A DNA stretch of 64,000 nt from Bacteroidota bacterium (GTDB lineage: Bacteria > Bacteroidota > Bacteroidia > Chitinophagales > Chitinophagaceae): contig JAFDXY010000011.1 of the NCBI GenBank assembly GCA_018267725.1, positions 62,001 through 126,000 on the forward strand, written 5' to 3'. A model generated the notes under the pieces. That model searched no databases, was not told where the DNA came from, and saw only the letters and a list, made by a program, of their open reading frames with translations. A program made the position numbers and the translations under genes. Each line of letters starts with the position of its first letter. The first letter of the stretch is position 1. Of this stretch, positions 43,488-51,023 are shown in pieces.

Positions 43488-43852
43488 TTGCAAAAAATAT
43501 TTTATTAGTTGCATTTGGCGGAATGTTGGGAAGTGTTGGCAGATATTTATGTGCAGTAATAATTAAACACGAATCTTTTCCTTATGCAACTTTAACAGTA
43601 AATATTGTAGGCAGTTTTTTAATTGGCTGCACAATGGCATTAGCAACAAAACACGATAATTGGGGCGATTGGCGATTATTCTTAGCAACAGGTATTTGCG
43701 GCGGTTTTACTACTTTTTCATCTTTTTCTTGGGAGTGTATTAATATGTTGCAACATCAAAAATATTTACAAGCAATTATGTATGTACTCGTAAGTTTGCT
43801 AATAGGTTTTACTGCAACAATTATGGGTTATTGGTTATTAAAACAATCATAA
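43484..43852 (+). CDS. crcB: Fluoride exporter CrcB/FluC
   Basis: The 122-residue protein has four membrane segments and the channel family motifs FGGMLGSVGRYLCA, TLTVNIVGSFLIG and TGICGGFTTFSSFSWE. The phenylalanine pair (GGFTTFSSFS) forms the fluoride path and the Asn in VNIVGS is conserved. It dimerises to let fluoride out of the cell. It overlaps the lipoprotein gene by 4 bases and is followed after 9 bases by inorganic pyrophosphatase, an enzyme that fluoride inhibits. No crcB riboswitch structure was found upstream. Confidence 0.92.
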   Translation: MIAKNILLVAFGGMLGSVGRYLCAVIIKHESFPYATLTVNIVGSFLIGCTMALATKHDNWGDWRLFLATGICGGFTTFSSFSWECINMLQHQKYLQAIMYVLVSLLIGFTATIMGYWLLKQS

Positions 43853-43861
43853 AAAATATAA

Positions 43862-44410
43862 ATGCAAACAACAGTTTTACATCCGTGGCACGGCGTTGAG
43901 TATGGAAAAAATGCACCAAGAATTGTAAATGCAGTTATTGAAATACCACAAGGCAGCAGATGCAAATATGAAATTGATAAACCAAGTGGTTTATTAAAAT
44001 TAGATAGAATTATTTACTCTTCATTTCACTATCCTGTTAATTATGGTTTTATACCACAAACTTATGGCGATGATAAAGACCCATTAGATATTTTAGTAAT
44101 AAGTTCTTTATCAATTGTGCCACTTACTTTAGTAGAAGCCAAAGTAATTGGTGTAATGCAAATGATTGATGGTGGAGATGCAGACGATAAAATTATTGCA
44201 GTTGCTACCAATGACCCCGGCGTTAATCACTACAACAATATTGAAGAATTACCTAAACATTTTTTTGATGAACTTCGTCATTTCTTTCAAGAATATAAAC
44301 GTTTAGAAAATAAAACAGTTGTAGTTGAAGATTTTGGAGATAAAACCAAAGCATTAAAAATTGTAGAACAAGCTATTGATTTGTATAAACAAACATTTTT
44401 AAACAAGTAA
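43862..44410 (+). CDS. ppa: Inorganic pyrophosphatase (family I)
   Basis: The 182-residue enzyme shows the family I signature in YGDDKDPLDILV near residue 67 plus EIPQGSRCKYEIDK at the substrate-binding start and IDGGDADDKIIAV with a second metal-binding aspartate set. It splits pyrophosphate in the cytoplasm and drives biosynthesis forward. A start at 43862 gives the usual N-terminus. It lies in a run of four close genes (lipoprotein, CrcB, pyrophosphatase, TauE-like), probably one operon. All metal ligands appear present. Confidence 0.93.
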   Translation: MQTTVLHPWHGVEYGKNAPRIVNAVIEIPQGSRCKYEIDKPSGLLKLDRIIYSSFHYPVNYGFIPQTYGDDKDPLDILVISSLSIVPLTLVEAKVIGVMQMIDGGDADDKIIAVATNDPGVNHYNNIEELPKHFFDELRHFFQEYKRLENKTVVVEDFGDKTKALKIVEQAIDLYKQTFLNK

Positions 44411-44413
44411 CAA

Positions 44414-44863
44414 TTGAAAAAAGATATGACACTTACCGTTGCACTTATTATTATTCTTATTCTTATAGGAGTTGCCTCCGGCGTATTAAGTGGTTTGGTA
44501 GGCGTTGGCGGCGGTATTATTATTGTTCCGGCATTAATTTATTTTGCACAGTTTTCTCAAAGAGAAGCACAAGGCACATCGTTAGGAATTTTATTATTAC
44601 CAATAGGAATTTTAGCCGTATGGCAATATTATAAACAAGGGCAAATAGATTTAAGAGTAGTAGCCATAGTTTCATTAGGTTTTGTTGTAGGCAGCTATTT
44701 TGGAAGTAAATTAGCCGTTTCAATTTCAGATAATGCACTAAAAAAAATATTTGCCATAATGTTATTAGTAGTAGCTGCTAAATTTCTTTTTTTTGATAAG
44801 CCTTCAAAAACAACAACCAAAGAAAATATTAATATCAACAAATCTGCAACAGATAAAAAATAA
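44414..44863 (+). CDS. Half-size TauE/SafE-like membrane permease
   Basis: This 149-residue protein has four membrane segments and the TauE/SafE signature GVASGVLSGLVGVGGGIIIVP-like region (GLVGVGGGIIIVPALIY) at its N-terminus. Usual family members have about 250 residues in two homologous halves, so this is a single half and may work as a dimer. The start is TTG at 44414 or ATG at 44426. A charged C-terminal tail (TTTKENININKSATDKK) ends it. It starts 3 bases after the pyrophosphatase stop. Transport of sulfite or organic anions is the family role, but not shown here. Confidence 0.75.
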   Translation: MKKDMTLTVALIIILILIGVASGVLSGLVGVGGGIIIVPALIYFAQFSQREAQGTSLGILLLPIGILAVWQYYKQGQIDLRVVAIVSLGFVVGSYFGSKLAVSISDNALKKIFAIMLLVVAAKFLFFDKPSKTTTKENININKSATDKK

Positions 44864-44915
44864 CAATGAATATTTTAGGTTGCACGCTTATATTTGCATT
44901 ATAAATAAATAACCA

Positions 44916-45074
44916 ATGGAAACAAAAAAATCGAGAGCAAAATACTGGTTGTACTTTACTTTTTGGTTAGCATTAATGGTGTATGCATTGTTTGACCCCA
45001 ATTGGAGACAATGGTTTTGGGTAGCATTACCGGGAGTTGCTACGCAATTTAGTTTAGGAATGGATATTATATAA
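44916..45074 (+). CDS. Small membrane peptide of 52 residues
   Basis: ATG at 44916 opens a frame for a 52-residue peptide, too short for most gene finders. It starts METKKSRAKYWLYFTFWLAL, one clear membrane helix follows, then DPNWRQWFWVALPGVATQF, rich in tryptophan. The basic N-terminus before the helix favours an inside-facing N-terminus. TATATTTG (44889-44896) lies 19 bases upstream as a possible promoter element, and a good terminator follows at 45100, so it probably has its own transcript. I do not recognise a family. Confidence 0.6.
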   Translation: METKKSRAKYWLYFTFWLALMVYALFDPNWRQWFWVALPGVATQFSLGMDII

Positions 45075-45099
45075 TTGTATAATGTTTTATATCTGAAAG

Positions 45100-45133
45100 T
45101 CCTGCATTTTAAAAAAGAAGTGCAGGATTTTTT
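45100..45133 (+). terminator. Rho-independent terminator after the 52-residue gene
   Basis: TCCTGCA (45100-45106) and TGCAGGA (45121-45127) form a 7-base stem around a 14-base loop, followed by six T. It ends the + strand transcript and separates it from the - strand peptidase that stops at 45136. Confidence 0.8.
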
Positions 45134-45135
45134 AT

Positions 45136-45894
45136 TTAATATTTATACCGTTTAATAATTCTTAATTTATGTGTTCGTTCTCCTGTTTCTGTATTAATAA
45201 TTCCTGCATTATCAATATTATCAATTCTTACTCTTCCGGCAGAATGAATAATTGTTTGATTATTTAATAAAATACCAACATGCGTTATTCTTCCTTCATC
45301 ATTATCAAAAAAAGCTAAATCTCCACACTTGGCTTGTTGTAAAAAACCAACCACCTCTCCTTGCTCTGCTTGCTGATAAGCATCTCGCATTAAAAAAATA
45401 TTAAACATTTTAAATACTTGTTGTGCAAAGCCGCTACAATCAATTCCAAAAACAGATTTCCCTCCCCACAAATACGGCGTGTTTAAATATTTAAAACTTA
45501 GGTTCTTAATATTTTCTTCATTAAAAACCATTTCTGTTGCATTAATAATATTTTGAGAAGAGTATTGAAGCGTAAAATTTTTTGTTATAATATCTTCTTT
45601 AAAATAAGGCGTAGCAAGGCTTACACGGCAAGGCTTTTTATTAACAGTAACTACTTCAATAGCTTCATTAATATAAAAATTTGTTGTACGAATATTATTT
45701 ATAATTTCTGTTACTTGACTTTTTTGGCACCAACCTTCATAGCCGTCATACAAACATTTAAGTTTCAAAAAATCTTTTGTTTCTTCTAATAATTCTGCTG
45801 TTTCTCCCAACAATAATTGAGAAACAATTTCTGCTTTGTGTGTAGCTTCTCTTCTCACGTGGCAAACGGCAGTAATGCAAATAAATTTATTCAT
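45136..45894 (-). CDS. NlpC/P60-family (C40) peptidase with SH3-like N-terminus
   Basis: The protein of about 252 residues has an SH3-like N-terminal part (AVCHVRREATHKAEIVSQLL, LYDGYEGWCQKSQV) and a C-terminal NlpC/P60 domain with the catalytic cysteine in FGIDCSGFAQQ, histidine in RITHVGILL and a third polar residue in IIHSAGRVRI. Such enzymes cut the stem peptide of peptidoglycan. A start at 45894 (MNKFICITAV) is preferred; an upstream ATG at 45939 would add an unlikely cysteine-rich stretch next to the divergent sigma factor gene. No signal peptide is obvious, so it may work in the cytoplasm in recycling. Confidence 0.85.
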   Translation of the reverse strand: MNKFICITAVCHVRREATHKAEIVSQLLLGETAELLEETKDFLKLKCLYDGYEGWCQKSQVTEIINNIRTTNFYINEAIEVVTVNKKPCRVSLATPYFKEDIITKNFTLQYSSQNIINATEMVFNEENIKNLSFKYLNTPYLWGGKSVFGIDCSGFAQQVFKMFNIFLMRDAYQQAEQGEVVGFLQQAKCGDLAFFDNDEGRITHVGILLNNQTIIHSAGRVRIDNIDNAGIINTETGERTHKLRIIKRYKY

Positions 45895-45965
45895 TAAAAA
45901 AAATTTAAAGCAAATTATGTATTTATCTTGTTGCCGCATCTAACTATAAAATTTATTTACTAACT

Positions 45966-46532
45966 GTGCAGCCAAACCAGTATAAAAATATAAGTGATAA
46001 AGAATTACTTGATCGTTTTTATGCCGATGATAACAGCGAGTGGTTAGGTATTTTATTGCAACGATATACTTTATTGTTATTAGGTACTTGCATGAAATAT
46101 TTAAAAAATCAGGAAGAAGCTAAAGATGCAGTACAACATATTTTTTTAAAAGCATTGGGCGAATTAAAAAAATATAGAGTTAATTATTTTAAAAGTTGGT
46201 TGTACATGATTGCAAGAAATTATTGCTTAATGAAGCTACGCGATAAAAATATTTTTATTGAACCTGAAGATAAAAGTATTGACAATAGTATTATTGAAAA
46301 AGAACAGTTACATATAAAAGATAATACACTAAGCATTTTAGAAGCTTCTTTATCCGAATTAAATACCGAACAAAAAACCTGTGTAACTTTATTTTATTTG
46401 CAAAAAAAATCTTATCATGAAATTGCAGCTATTACAGGCTATAATTTACTGCAAGTAAAAAGTCATATTCAAAACGGGAAAAGAAATTTAAAAATAATTG
46501 TTGAGCGAAAATTAAAAACATTTAATGAGTGA
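45966..46532 (+). CDS. ECF-type RNA polymerase sigma factor
   Basis: A 188-residue sigma-70 family protein. Region 2 appears as NQEEAKDAVQHIFLKALG and FKSWLYMIARNYCLMKLRDK; region 4 as LSELNTEQKTCVTLFYLQKK-like helix-turn-helix with YHEIAAITGYNLLQVKSHIQNGK. Regions 1 and 3 are missing, the ECF pattern. The start is GTG at 45966. It overlaps by 8 bases the next gene, a small membrane protein that could hold it inactive. It is divergent to the NlpC/P60 gene, with the two starts 71 bases apart. Regulon unknown. Confidence 0.88.
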   Translation: MQPNQYKNISDKELLDRFYADDNSEWLGILLQRYTLLLLGTCMKYLKNQEEAKDAVQHIFLKALGELKKYRVNYFKSWLYMIARNYCLMKLRDKNIFIEPEDKSIDNSIIEKEQLHIKDNTLSILEASLSELNTEQKTCVTLFYLQKKSYHEIAAITGYNLLQVKSHIQNGKRNLKIIVERKLKTFNE

Positions 46533-46917
46533 TTTAAAAAACATATTGAATGATAATAATGAATTAAATGAAGAAAAATTAATGCAATATTTAGCGGGCA
46601 ATTTATCTTCTGAAGAACAAAATGCCATTGAACAACAAATGGCTAATTCTTCTTTTTCAACCGATGCATTAGAAGGGCTTCAACAATTTAAAAATAATAA
46701 AGATATCAATGCTTATGTAGTTGAATTAAATAAGCAACTGCAACAACAAACTGCAAATAAGAAAAAAAGAAAAGCAAAACATAAAATACAAAACTTACAA
46801 AATATTGAAGCAATAGTAATTATTGTAATACTACTATGTTTATTGGGTTATTTTGTAGTTAGAAAATATATTGAAAAGAAACAACCTGTAAAACCTGTTA
46901 TTGAGCAAACACAATAA
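46525..46917 (+). CDS. Putative membrane anti-sigma factor
   Basis: This 130-residue protein has an acidic N-terminal helix-rich domain (ELNEEKLMQYLAGNLSSEEQ, similar in layout to anti-sigma N-terminal domains), a basic linker KKKRKAKHK, one membrane helix at about residues 93-112 (IEAIVIIVILLCLLGYFVV) and a short C-terminal tail. It lacks the HxxxCxxC zinc motif. Overlap with the ECF sigma gene by 8 bases makes an anti-sigma role the likely one. No firm family match is claimed. Confidence 0.6.
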   Translation: MSDLKNILNDNNELNEEKLMQYLAGNLSSEEQNAIEQQMANSSFSTDALEGLQQFKNNKDINAYVVELNKQLQQQTANKKKRKAKHKIQNLQNIEAIVIIVILLCLLGYFVVRKYIEKKQPVKPVIEQTQ

Positions 46918-46918
46918 T

Positions 46919-47422
46919 TTATTGCCTGCACATTCTTTTAATAATTTCTTTATGCTGCGGATACAATGCAATTAATTCAGTTGCTTTAGCTAATTCAAAA
47001 TCTAAAAAATCAAAACCGGGAGAAACCGTGCAACCTACAAAACTATATTCGGTATTTAATGCAGGTTCACTTGCAAACCAACAGTTAGCAGGCACAACAA
47101 ATTGAAAAGTTTCATTGTCTAAAATATTATTACCTAATTTAATTGTTTGTAAAATTCCTGCTTCGTTTATTATGTGTACTAACAATGTTTGCCCCGCATA
47201 AAAATGCCAACATTCATCGCTTTTAATTTTATGAAAAGCCGAAAAATTTCCTTTCTCTAATAAAAAATAAATAGCAGTTGAAAAATTTCTGTTTCCTGAA
47301 AAACTTGATGGTAACGCAGTTTGAGCAATCTCTCCATTAGAACGATAAGTTTCTTTATAATAACCACCTTCAGGATGTGGTAGTAATTGAAATTGTTGTA
47401 TTAATGTTTTTACTTCTTGCAT
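46919..47422 (-). CDS. Cupin superfamily protein, DUF985
   Basis: A 167-residue double-stranded beta-helix protein of the DUF985 (cupin_5) type. It starts LIQQFQLLPHPEGGYYKETY, the family hallmark, and continues with STAIYFLLEKGNFSAFHKI, DECWHFYAG (metal-binding region) and VVPANCWFASEP. Enzymatic function in the family is not settled; sugar or nucleotide-sugar epimerase-like roles have been suggested. It converges on the anti-sigma gene with one base between stops and starts 60 bases downstream of tRNA-Ala on the same strand, beyond the terminator. Confidence 0.85.
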   Translation of the reverse strand: MQEVKTLIQQFQLLPHPEGGYYKETYRSNGEIAQTALPSSFSGNRNFSTAIYFLLEKGNFSAFHKIKSDECWHFYAGQTLLVHIINEAGILQTIKLGNNILDNETFQFVVPANCWFASEPALNTEYSFVGCTVSPGFDFLDFELAKATELIALYPQHKEIIKRMCRQ

Positions 47423-47451
47423 TATTATTTTACTTAAAAATAGTGCATAAA

Positions 47452-47478
47452 AAAAGAAACTCTATATAAGTTTCTTTT
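47452..47478 (-). terminator. Rho-independent terminator after tRNA-Ala
   Basis: AAAAGAAACT (47452-47461) and AGTTTCTTTT (47469-47478) form a perfect 10-base stem with a 7-base loop. T-runs lie on both sides so it can work in both directions; it sits 3 bases past the 3' end of the tRNA on the - strand. Confidence 0.8.
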
Positions 47479-47481
47479 TTG

Positions 47482-47554
47482 TGGAGATTAGCGGGGTCGA
47501 ACCGCTGACCTTCACGCTGCCAGCGTGACGCTCTACCAACTGAGCTAAACCCCC
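47482..47554 (-). tRNA. tRNA-Ala (anticodon GGC)
   Basis: On the - strand the acceptor GGGGGTT pairs with AATCTCC (two G-T pairs), the D arm contains AGCTCAGTTGGTAGAGC, the anticodon stem TCACG/CGTGA encloses loop CTGGCAG with anticodon GGC, and the T arm is GCGG-TTCGA-CCGC-like (AGCGG-TTCGACC-CCGCT). The discriminator base is A; CCA is not encoded. Length 73 bases. It has its own promoter (47573-47604) and terminator. Confidence 0.95.
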
Positions 47555-47572
47555 AATAATTTATATGCATTG

Positions 47573-47604
47573 CAAATCTATTTGGTAGCGTATCTCTTTC
47601 CAAA
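47573..47604 (-). promoter_or_regulatory. Promoter of tRNA-Ala
   Basis: On the - strand TTTG (47604-47601), a spacer of 20 bases and TAGATTTG (47580-47573) give a full match to the Bacteroidota promoter consensus. The expected start near 47568 is about 14 bases before the tRNA 5' end at 47554. This is the clearest promoter in the window and serves to calibrate the others. Confidence 0.75.
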
Positions 47605-47651
47605 AAAATTACACTTTATTTTTGCAACACACTATTATATATAAATATTTT

Positions 47652-49010
47652 TTACTTTGTTAAGCTTTGAATAACATCGTACTTTGTTACAATTTGATAA
47701 TCACCTTTTTCATCTTTTGCCAACACGGCTCCGTTTTCTTTGGTTATTAAATTACTTAATTTCTCAACGGGTGTTGTAAAATCTACCACCGGAAATGCAT
47801 GCTCCATAACGTTTTCAAGCGGTGCAGTTTTTATTTCTGGATTACTGAATATTTTTTGAAATAAACCGCCTTCACTTATAGAACCTAATAACTCATTATC
47901 TTTTAAAACAGGTATTTGTTCAATATCATACTTCTTCATTAACTCAACAGCATCTGCTACTGTTTGTGTTGGAGCAACGGTTACTAATTTTTTTCCAACT
48001 CTTCCGTTTACAATGTCTTTAAATGTTTTTACATCTAAAAATCCGCGTTCCATCATCCACTGATCATTGTAAACTTTACCAACATAACGGCTGCCATGAT
48101 CATGAAAAATACAAACTACAACATCATCTTTCTTCAAACTATTTTTTAATTGCATTAAACCTTGCAAACAACTGCCTGCACTATATCCACAAAACAAACC
48201 TTCTTCTTTTGCAATTCTTCTTGTCATTACTGCTCCATCTTTATCGGTAACTTGTTCAAAATGGTCTATTACACTCATATCATAATTCTTCGGTACAAAA
48301 TCTTCTCCAAAACCTTCACTTATGTAAGGGTGTACATAACTCATATCAATATCACCTGTTTTAAAATAATGTGTAAGTAAACTTCCATACACATCAATTG
48401 CCCAAATTTTTATATTAGAATTTTTTTGTTTAAGAAATTGAGCTGTTCCGGTTATAGTTCCGCCGGTGCCTGCCGTACAAACCAAATGTGTAATTTTCCC
48501 ATCGGTTTGTTGCCAAATTTCAGGTCCTGTACTTTCAAAATGTGCTAACCTATTGGCAAGATTATCGTATTGATTAAAGTGATAAGAATTAGGTATTTCT
48601 TGTGCCAAACGTTTTGCCACACTATAATAACTTTTAGGATCTTCGGGCATTACATTGGTTGGGCAAACAATTACTTCTGCACCAACAGCTTTTAAAATAT
48701 CGGCTTTTTCTTTACTCTGCTTATCGGTTGTTACAAAAATGCATTTATAACCTTTTACACAAGCTGCTAAAGCTAAACCCATTCCGGTGTTTCCGCTGGT
48801 ACATTCTATAATAGTTCCGCCTGGTTTTAGTTTGCCTTCTGCTTCTGCTACTTCAACCATTTTTAATGCCATTCTATCTTTTATTGAATTGCCGGGATTG
48901 AAATAATCTACTTTAGCTAAAACAGTGCAGGGAAAATCTTTTGTAATTTTATTTAGTTTAATTAACGGTGTATTGCCAATAGTTTCAAGTATGTTGTTCT
49001 TAATATTCAT
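47652..49010 (-). CDS. PLP-dependent cysteine/cystathionine beta-synthase with C-terminal CBS pair
   Basis: The 452-residue protein has a fold-type II PLP domain (residues about 1-325): IGNTPLIKLNKI, PLP lysine in NPGNSIKDRMALKM, the substrate loop ECTSGNTGMGLALAA and the cofactor phosphate loop GTGGTITG. Residues about 335-450 are two CBS domains (TQTVADAVELMKKYDIEQIPV, and a second starting EHAFPVVDF). This layout is that of cystathionine beta-synthase; the catalytic domain also resembles CysK, so O-acetylserine sulfhydrylase activity cannot be excluded. It starts at an ATG with no clear promoter motif. Confidence 0.9.
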   Translation of the reverse strand: MNIKNNILETIGNTPLIKLNKITKDFPCTVLAKVDYFNPGNSIKDRMALKMVEVAEAEGKLKPGGTIIECTSGNTGMGLALAACVKGYKCIFVTTDKQSKEKADILKAVGAEVIVCPTNVMPEDPKSYYSVAKRLAQEIPNSYHFNQYDNLANRLAHFESTGPEIWQQTDGKITHLVCTAGTGGTITGTAQFLKQKNSNIKIWAIDVYGSLLTHYFKTGDIDMSYVHPYISEGFGEDFVPKNYDMSVIDHFEQVTDKDGAVMTRRIAKEEGLFCGYSAGSCLQGLMQLKNSLKKDDVVVCIFHDHGSRYVGKVYNDQWMMERGFLDVKTFKDIVNGRVGKKLVTVAPTQTVADAVELMKKYDIEQIPVLKDNELLGSISEGGLFQKIFSNPEIKTAPLENVMEHAFPVVDFTTPVEKLSNLITKENGAVLAKDEKGDYQIVTKYDVIQSLTK

Positions 49011-49100
49011 GCAGAAAATAATTTCCGTAAAGTTACATTTTTAAAATATGCACTTATTGTTTAGTTTAGAAAATTGTGTGAATGAAATTTTTGTTATGAA

Positions 49101-49499
49101 CTAAATCACAATAGCATTTCTTGGATTAAGATATTTTAAGTTCGCAACTTTTAAAAAATCTTTATCATTATCGGCAATTAAAGTAAATGAGTTTGTTAAT
49201 GCTGTTGCAGCAATAATTGCATCGGCAATTTTTATTTTGTATTTCTTTCTTATTTCAATAGTTGTTGCAGTAATATTTTTATCAATGCTGAAAATAGTTG
49301 AAACAGTAATAAATTGTTTGTAAACGTTTAAGTCATCTTCATTAGGAGGTTGCCACGATTGTAACTCAATTTCAGAAATAAAGGAAATATTGCAATCTTC
49401 ATCAATTATTTTATCAATAAACCGAATTGCTTTTGATGAAAATGTTTGATTTAAGTATTTAATCACTGCACTTGTATCCATTAAATATCTCTCTGCCAT
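49101..49499 (-). CDS. PIN-domain toxin, VapC-like
   Basis: A 132-residue PIN-fold nuclease. Acidic active-site residues appear in YLMDTSAVIKYL (D7), FISEIELQSW (E), KIADAIIAATAL (D) and LIADNDKDFLKV (D), a complete set. Such toxins cut tRNA or other RNA and are held by a partner antitoxin. The 73-residue gene upstream overlaps it by 19 bases and likely encodes that antitoxin. It lies between the cystathionine synthase and the lipid gene plsX. RNA target unknown. Confidence 0.8.
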   Translation of the reverse strand: MAERYLMDTSAVIKYLNQTFSSKAIRFIDKIIDEDCNISFISEIELQSWQPPNEDDLNVYKQFITVSTIFSIDKNITATTIEIRKKYKIKIADAIIAATALTNSFTLIADNDKDFLKVANLKYLNPRNAIVI

Positions 49500-49702
49500 T
49501 CTTTTCTTATTGATTTGAGTTGCTTATCAATTTCTTTTTCACTCATTTTATGTGAAATAAGATTTTTAAGATGAGAAGGAGTAATGCGTAATTTAGAAAC
49601 AGTATTTTTCGTGTTTTTAATTTCAATTAAATCAAGTTCGGCGAGGTCATTTAAAAGTTGCTTCGCTTTCTTGTTTTTTAATTTAATTGTTACCAACTCC
49701 AT
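49481..49702 (-). CDS. Putative antitoxin of the PIN toxin
   Basis: This 73-residue protein precedes and overlaps the VapC-like gene by 19 bases. It is basic and helical, starting VTIKLKNKKAKQLLNDLAEL and ending SEKEIDKQLKSIRKEW; the C-terminal part would bind the toxin groove. No clear ribbon-helix-helix or AbrB signature could be assigned. The pairing by position is strong; the antitoxin family is not known. Confidence 0.65.
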   Translation of the reverse strand: MELVTIKLKNKKAKQLLNDLAELDLIEIKNTKNTVSKLRITPSHLKNLISHKMSEKEIDKQLKSIRKEWQRDI

Positions 49703-49749
49703 AACCTTTAATTTAATTTAAAGTTAGCGTTTTTATAATTGAGAATTGA

Positions 49750-50694
49750 TTATACAGTTTTAAAACTTTCTTTCATTTTTCCGCAAACATCTGTTTCAAT
49801 CATTTTTCCGGCAAGCAATAACATATTTTTAAATGCAGTTGCATTGCTTATTCCATGACCAATAATAACAGGTTTGGCTACACCAAGTACAGGTGTTCCG
49901 CCATAATTTTCGTAATGAAAACGGCTTATATAACTGTCTTTATGCAATTGGCGTTGGTGTGCAATATCAAAAAAACTTTCTGCCATTTTTAAAACAATGT
50001 TTCCGGTAAAACCATCGCAAACAATTACATCGGTTTTGTTGTTAAAGAAATCTCTTCCTTCAACATTGCCATAAAAATTAATTTGATTATTTTCTTTTAG
50101 AAGTGGATAGGTAGCTTGTGCAAGTATGTTTCCTTTGCCTTCTTCTTCTCCTACATTTAATAAACCTATTTTAGGATTTTGAATATTTAAAATATGTTGT
50201 GCATATAAACTACCCAACACTGCAAATTGATTTAATTGTTCGGGTTTACAATCTGCATTTAAACCAACATCTAACAGCAAACCCTCTCCACCACTAAGTT
50301 TGGGAAGAATGGTTGCAATAGTTGGCCTTAACACACCTTCAATAGTTTTTATGCTAAACATAGCACCCACAAGCATTGCACCTGTGTTGCCTGCACTAAT
50401 AAATGCATCAATTTTTCCGGTAGATAATAAGTGAAAACCAATGGCAATAGAGCTGCGTTGTTTTTCTTTTAATGCTTTGGTGGGATGTTCGTGATAACCA
50501 ATTACTTCGGGGGCGTGAATTAGTTGTACTGAAGAAGGAATTTTGTATTCTTCAAATAAAGGTTTTAATTTTTCTTCATCGCCAATACAAAATACAGTTG
50601 CCGTACCTGTATGTTGGCTTAAATAAAGTTGCAAACCTTTTACTGCTTCAAGCGGTGCAAAGTCGCCACCCATCATGTCAAGTCCAATATTCAT
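49750..50694 (-). CDS. plsX: Phosphate acyltransferase PlsX
   Basis: The enzyme turns acyl-ACP and phosphate into acyl phosphate for phospholipid synthesis. The protein starts MNIGLDMMGGDFAPLEAVKG, the family N-terminus, and contains SIAIGFHLLSTGKIDAFISAGNTGAM, LLDVGLNADCKPEQL and CDGFTGNIVLKMAE. ATG at 50694 is preferred over TTG at 50703. It follows rpmF on the same strand, the usual order. Length about 314 residues. A repeat-rich 87-base gap lies between rpmF and plsX. Confidence 0.94.
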   Translation of the reverse strand: MNIGLDMMGGDFAPLEAVKGLQLYLSQHTGTATVFCIGDEEKLKPLFEEYKIPSSVQLIHAPEVIGYHEHPTKALKEKQRSSIAIGFHLLSTGKIDAFISAGNTGAMLVGAMFSIKTIEGVLRPTIATILPKLSGGEGLLLDVGLNADCKPEQLNQFAVLGSLYAQHILNIQNPKIGLLNVGEEEGKGNILAQATYPLLKENNQINFYGNVEGRDFFNNKTDVIVCDGFTGNIVLKMAESFFDIAHQRQLHKDSYISRFHYENYGGTPVLGVAKPVIIGHGISNATAFKNMLLLAGKMIETDVCGKMKESFKTV

Positions 50695-50703
50695 GTACGG
50701 CAA

Positions 50704-50789
50704 GATAGTAAGTTATAAGATAGTAAATTATAAGTTGAGCGTTTAAATTTTAAAAAACTTTATCGCCCACCATTCATAACTTATAACTT
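50704..50789. repeat. Tandem and inverted repeats between rpmF and plsX
   Basis: Two imperfect 15-base tandem copies lie at 50704-50718 and 50719-50733 (GATAGTAAGTTATAA and GATAGTAAATTATAA, one difference). AAGTTATAAG (50710-50719) is also an exact inverted repeat of CTTATAACTT (50780-50789), so in the rpmF-plsX transcript a 10-base stem with a 60-base loop can form. A GCG/CGC pair lies inside the loop. No T-run follows directly. It may attenuate or process the transcript, or be a local duplication without function. Confidence 0.5.
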
Positions 50790-50790
50790 C

Positions 50791-50985
50791 TTATGCTTTT
50801 AAAGGAGCTTTTTCAGCTACTAATTTTCCTTTGTAATATAATTTACCTTCACTAACATGTGCACGGTGACGAACGTGTGTTTCGCCAGTTGTTGTGTCTT
50901 TAGTTAAAGTAACTTCTTCAGCTTTGTAATGTGTTCTTCTTTTAGCACTGCGTTGCTGAGAATGTCTGCGTTTTGGATTAGGCAT
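50791..50985 (-). CDS. rpmF: 50S ribosomal protein L32
   Basis: The 64-residue basic protein begins MPNPKRRHSQQRSAKRRTHY, the standard L32 N-terminus. It has no zinc-binding cysteines, as usual in this phylum. It lies 38 bases downstream of the DUF177 gene and upstream of plsX, a widely conserved order in bacteria. Confidence 0.95.
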   Translation of the reverse strand: MPNPKRRHSQQRSAKRRTHYKAEEVTLTKDTTTGETHVRHRAHVSEGKLYYKGKLVAEKAPLKA

Positions 50986-51023
50986 AACTCAAAATTTATA
51001 CTGTAAAAAATTAAAATCTATAA

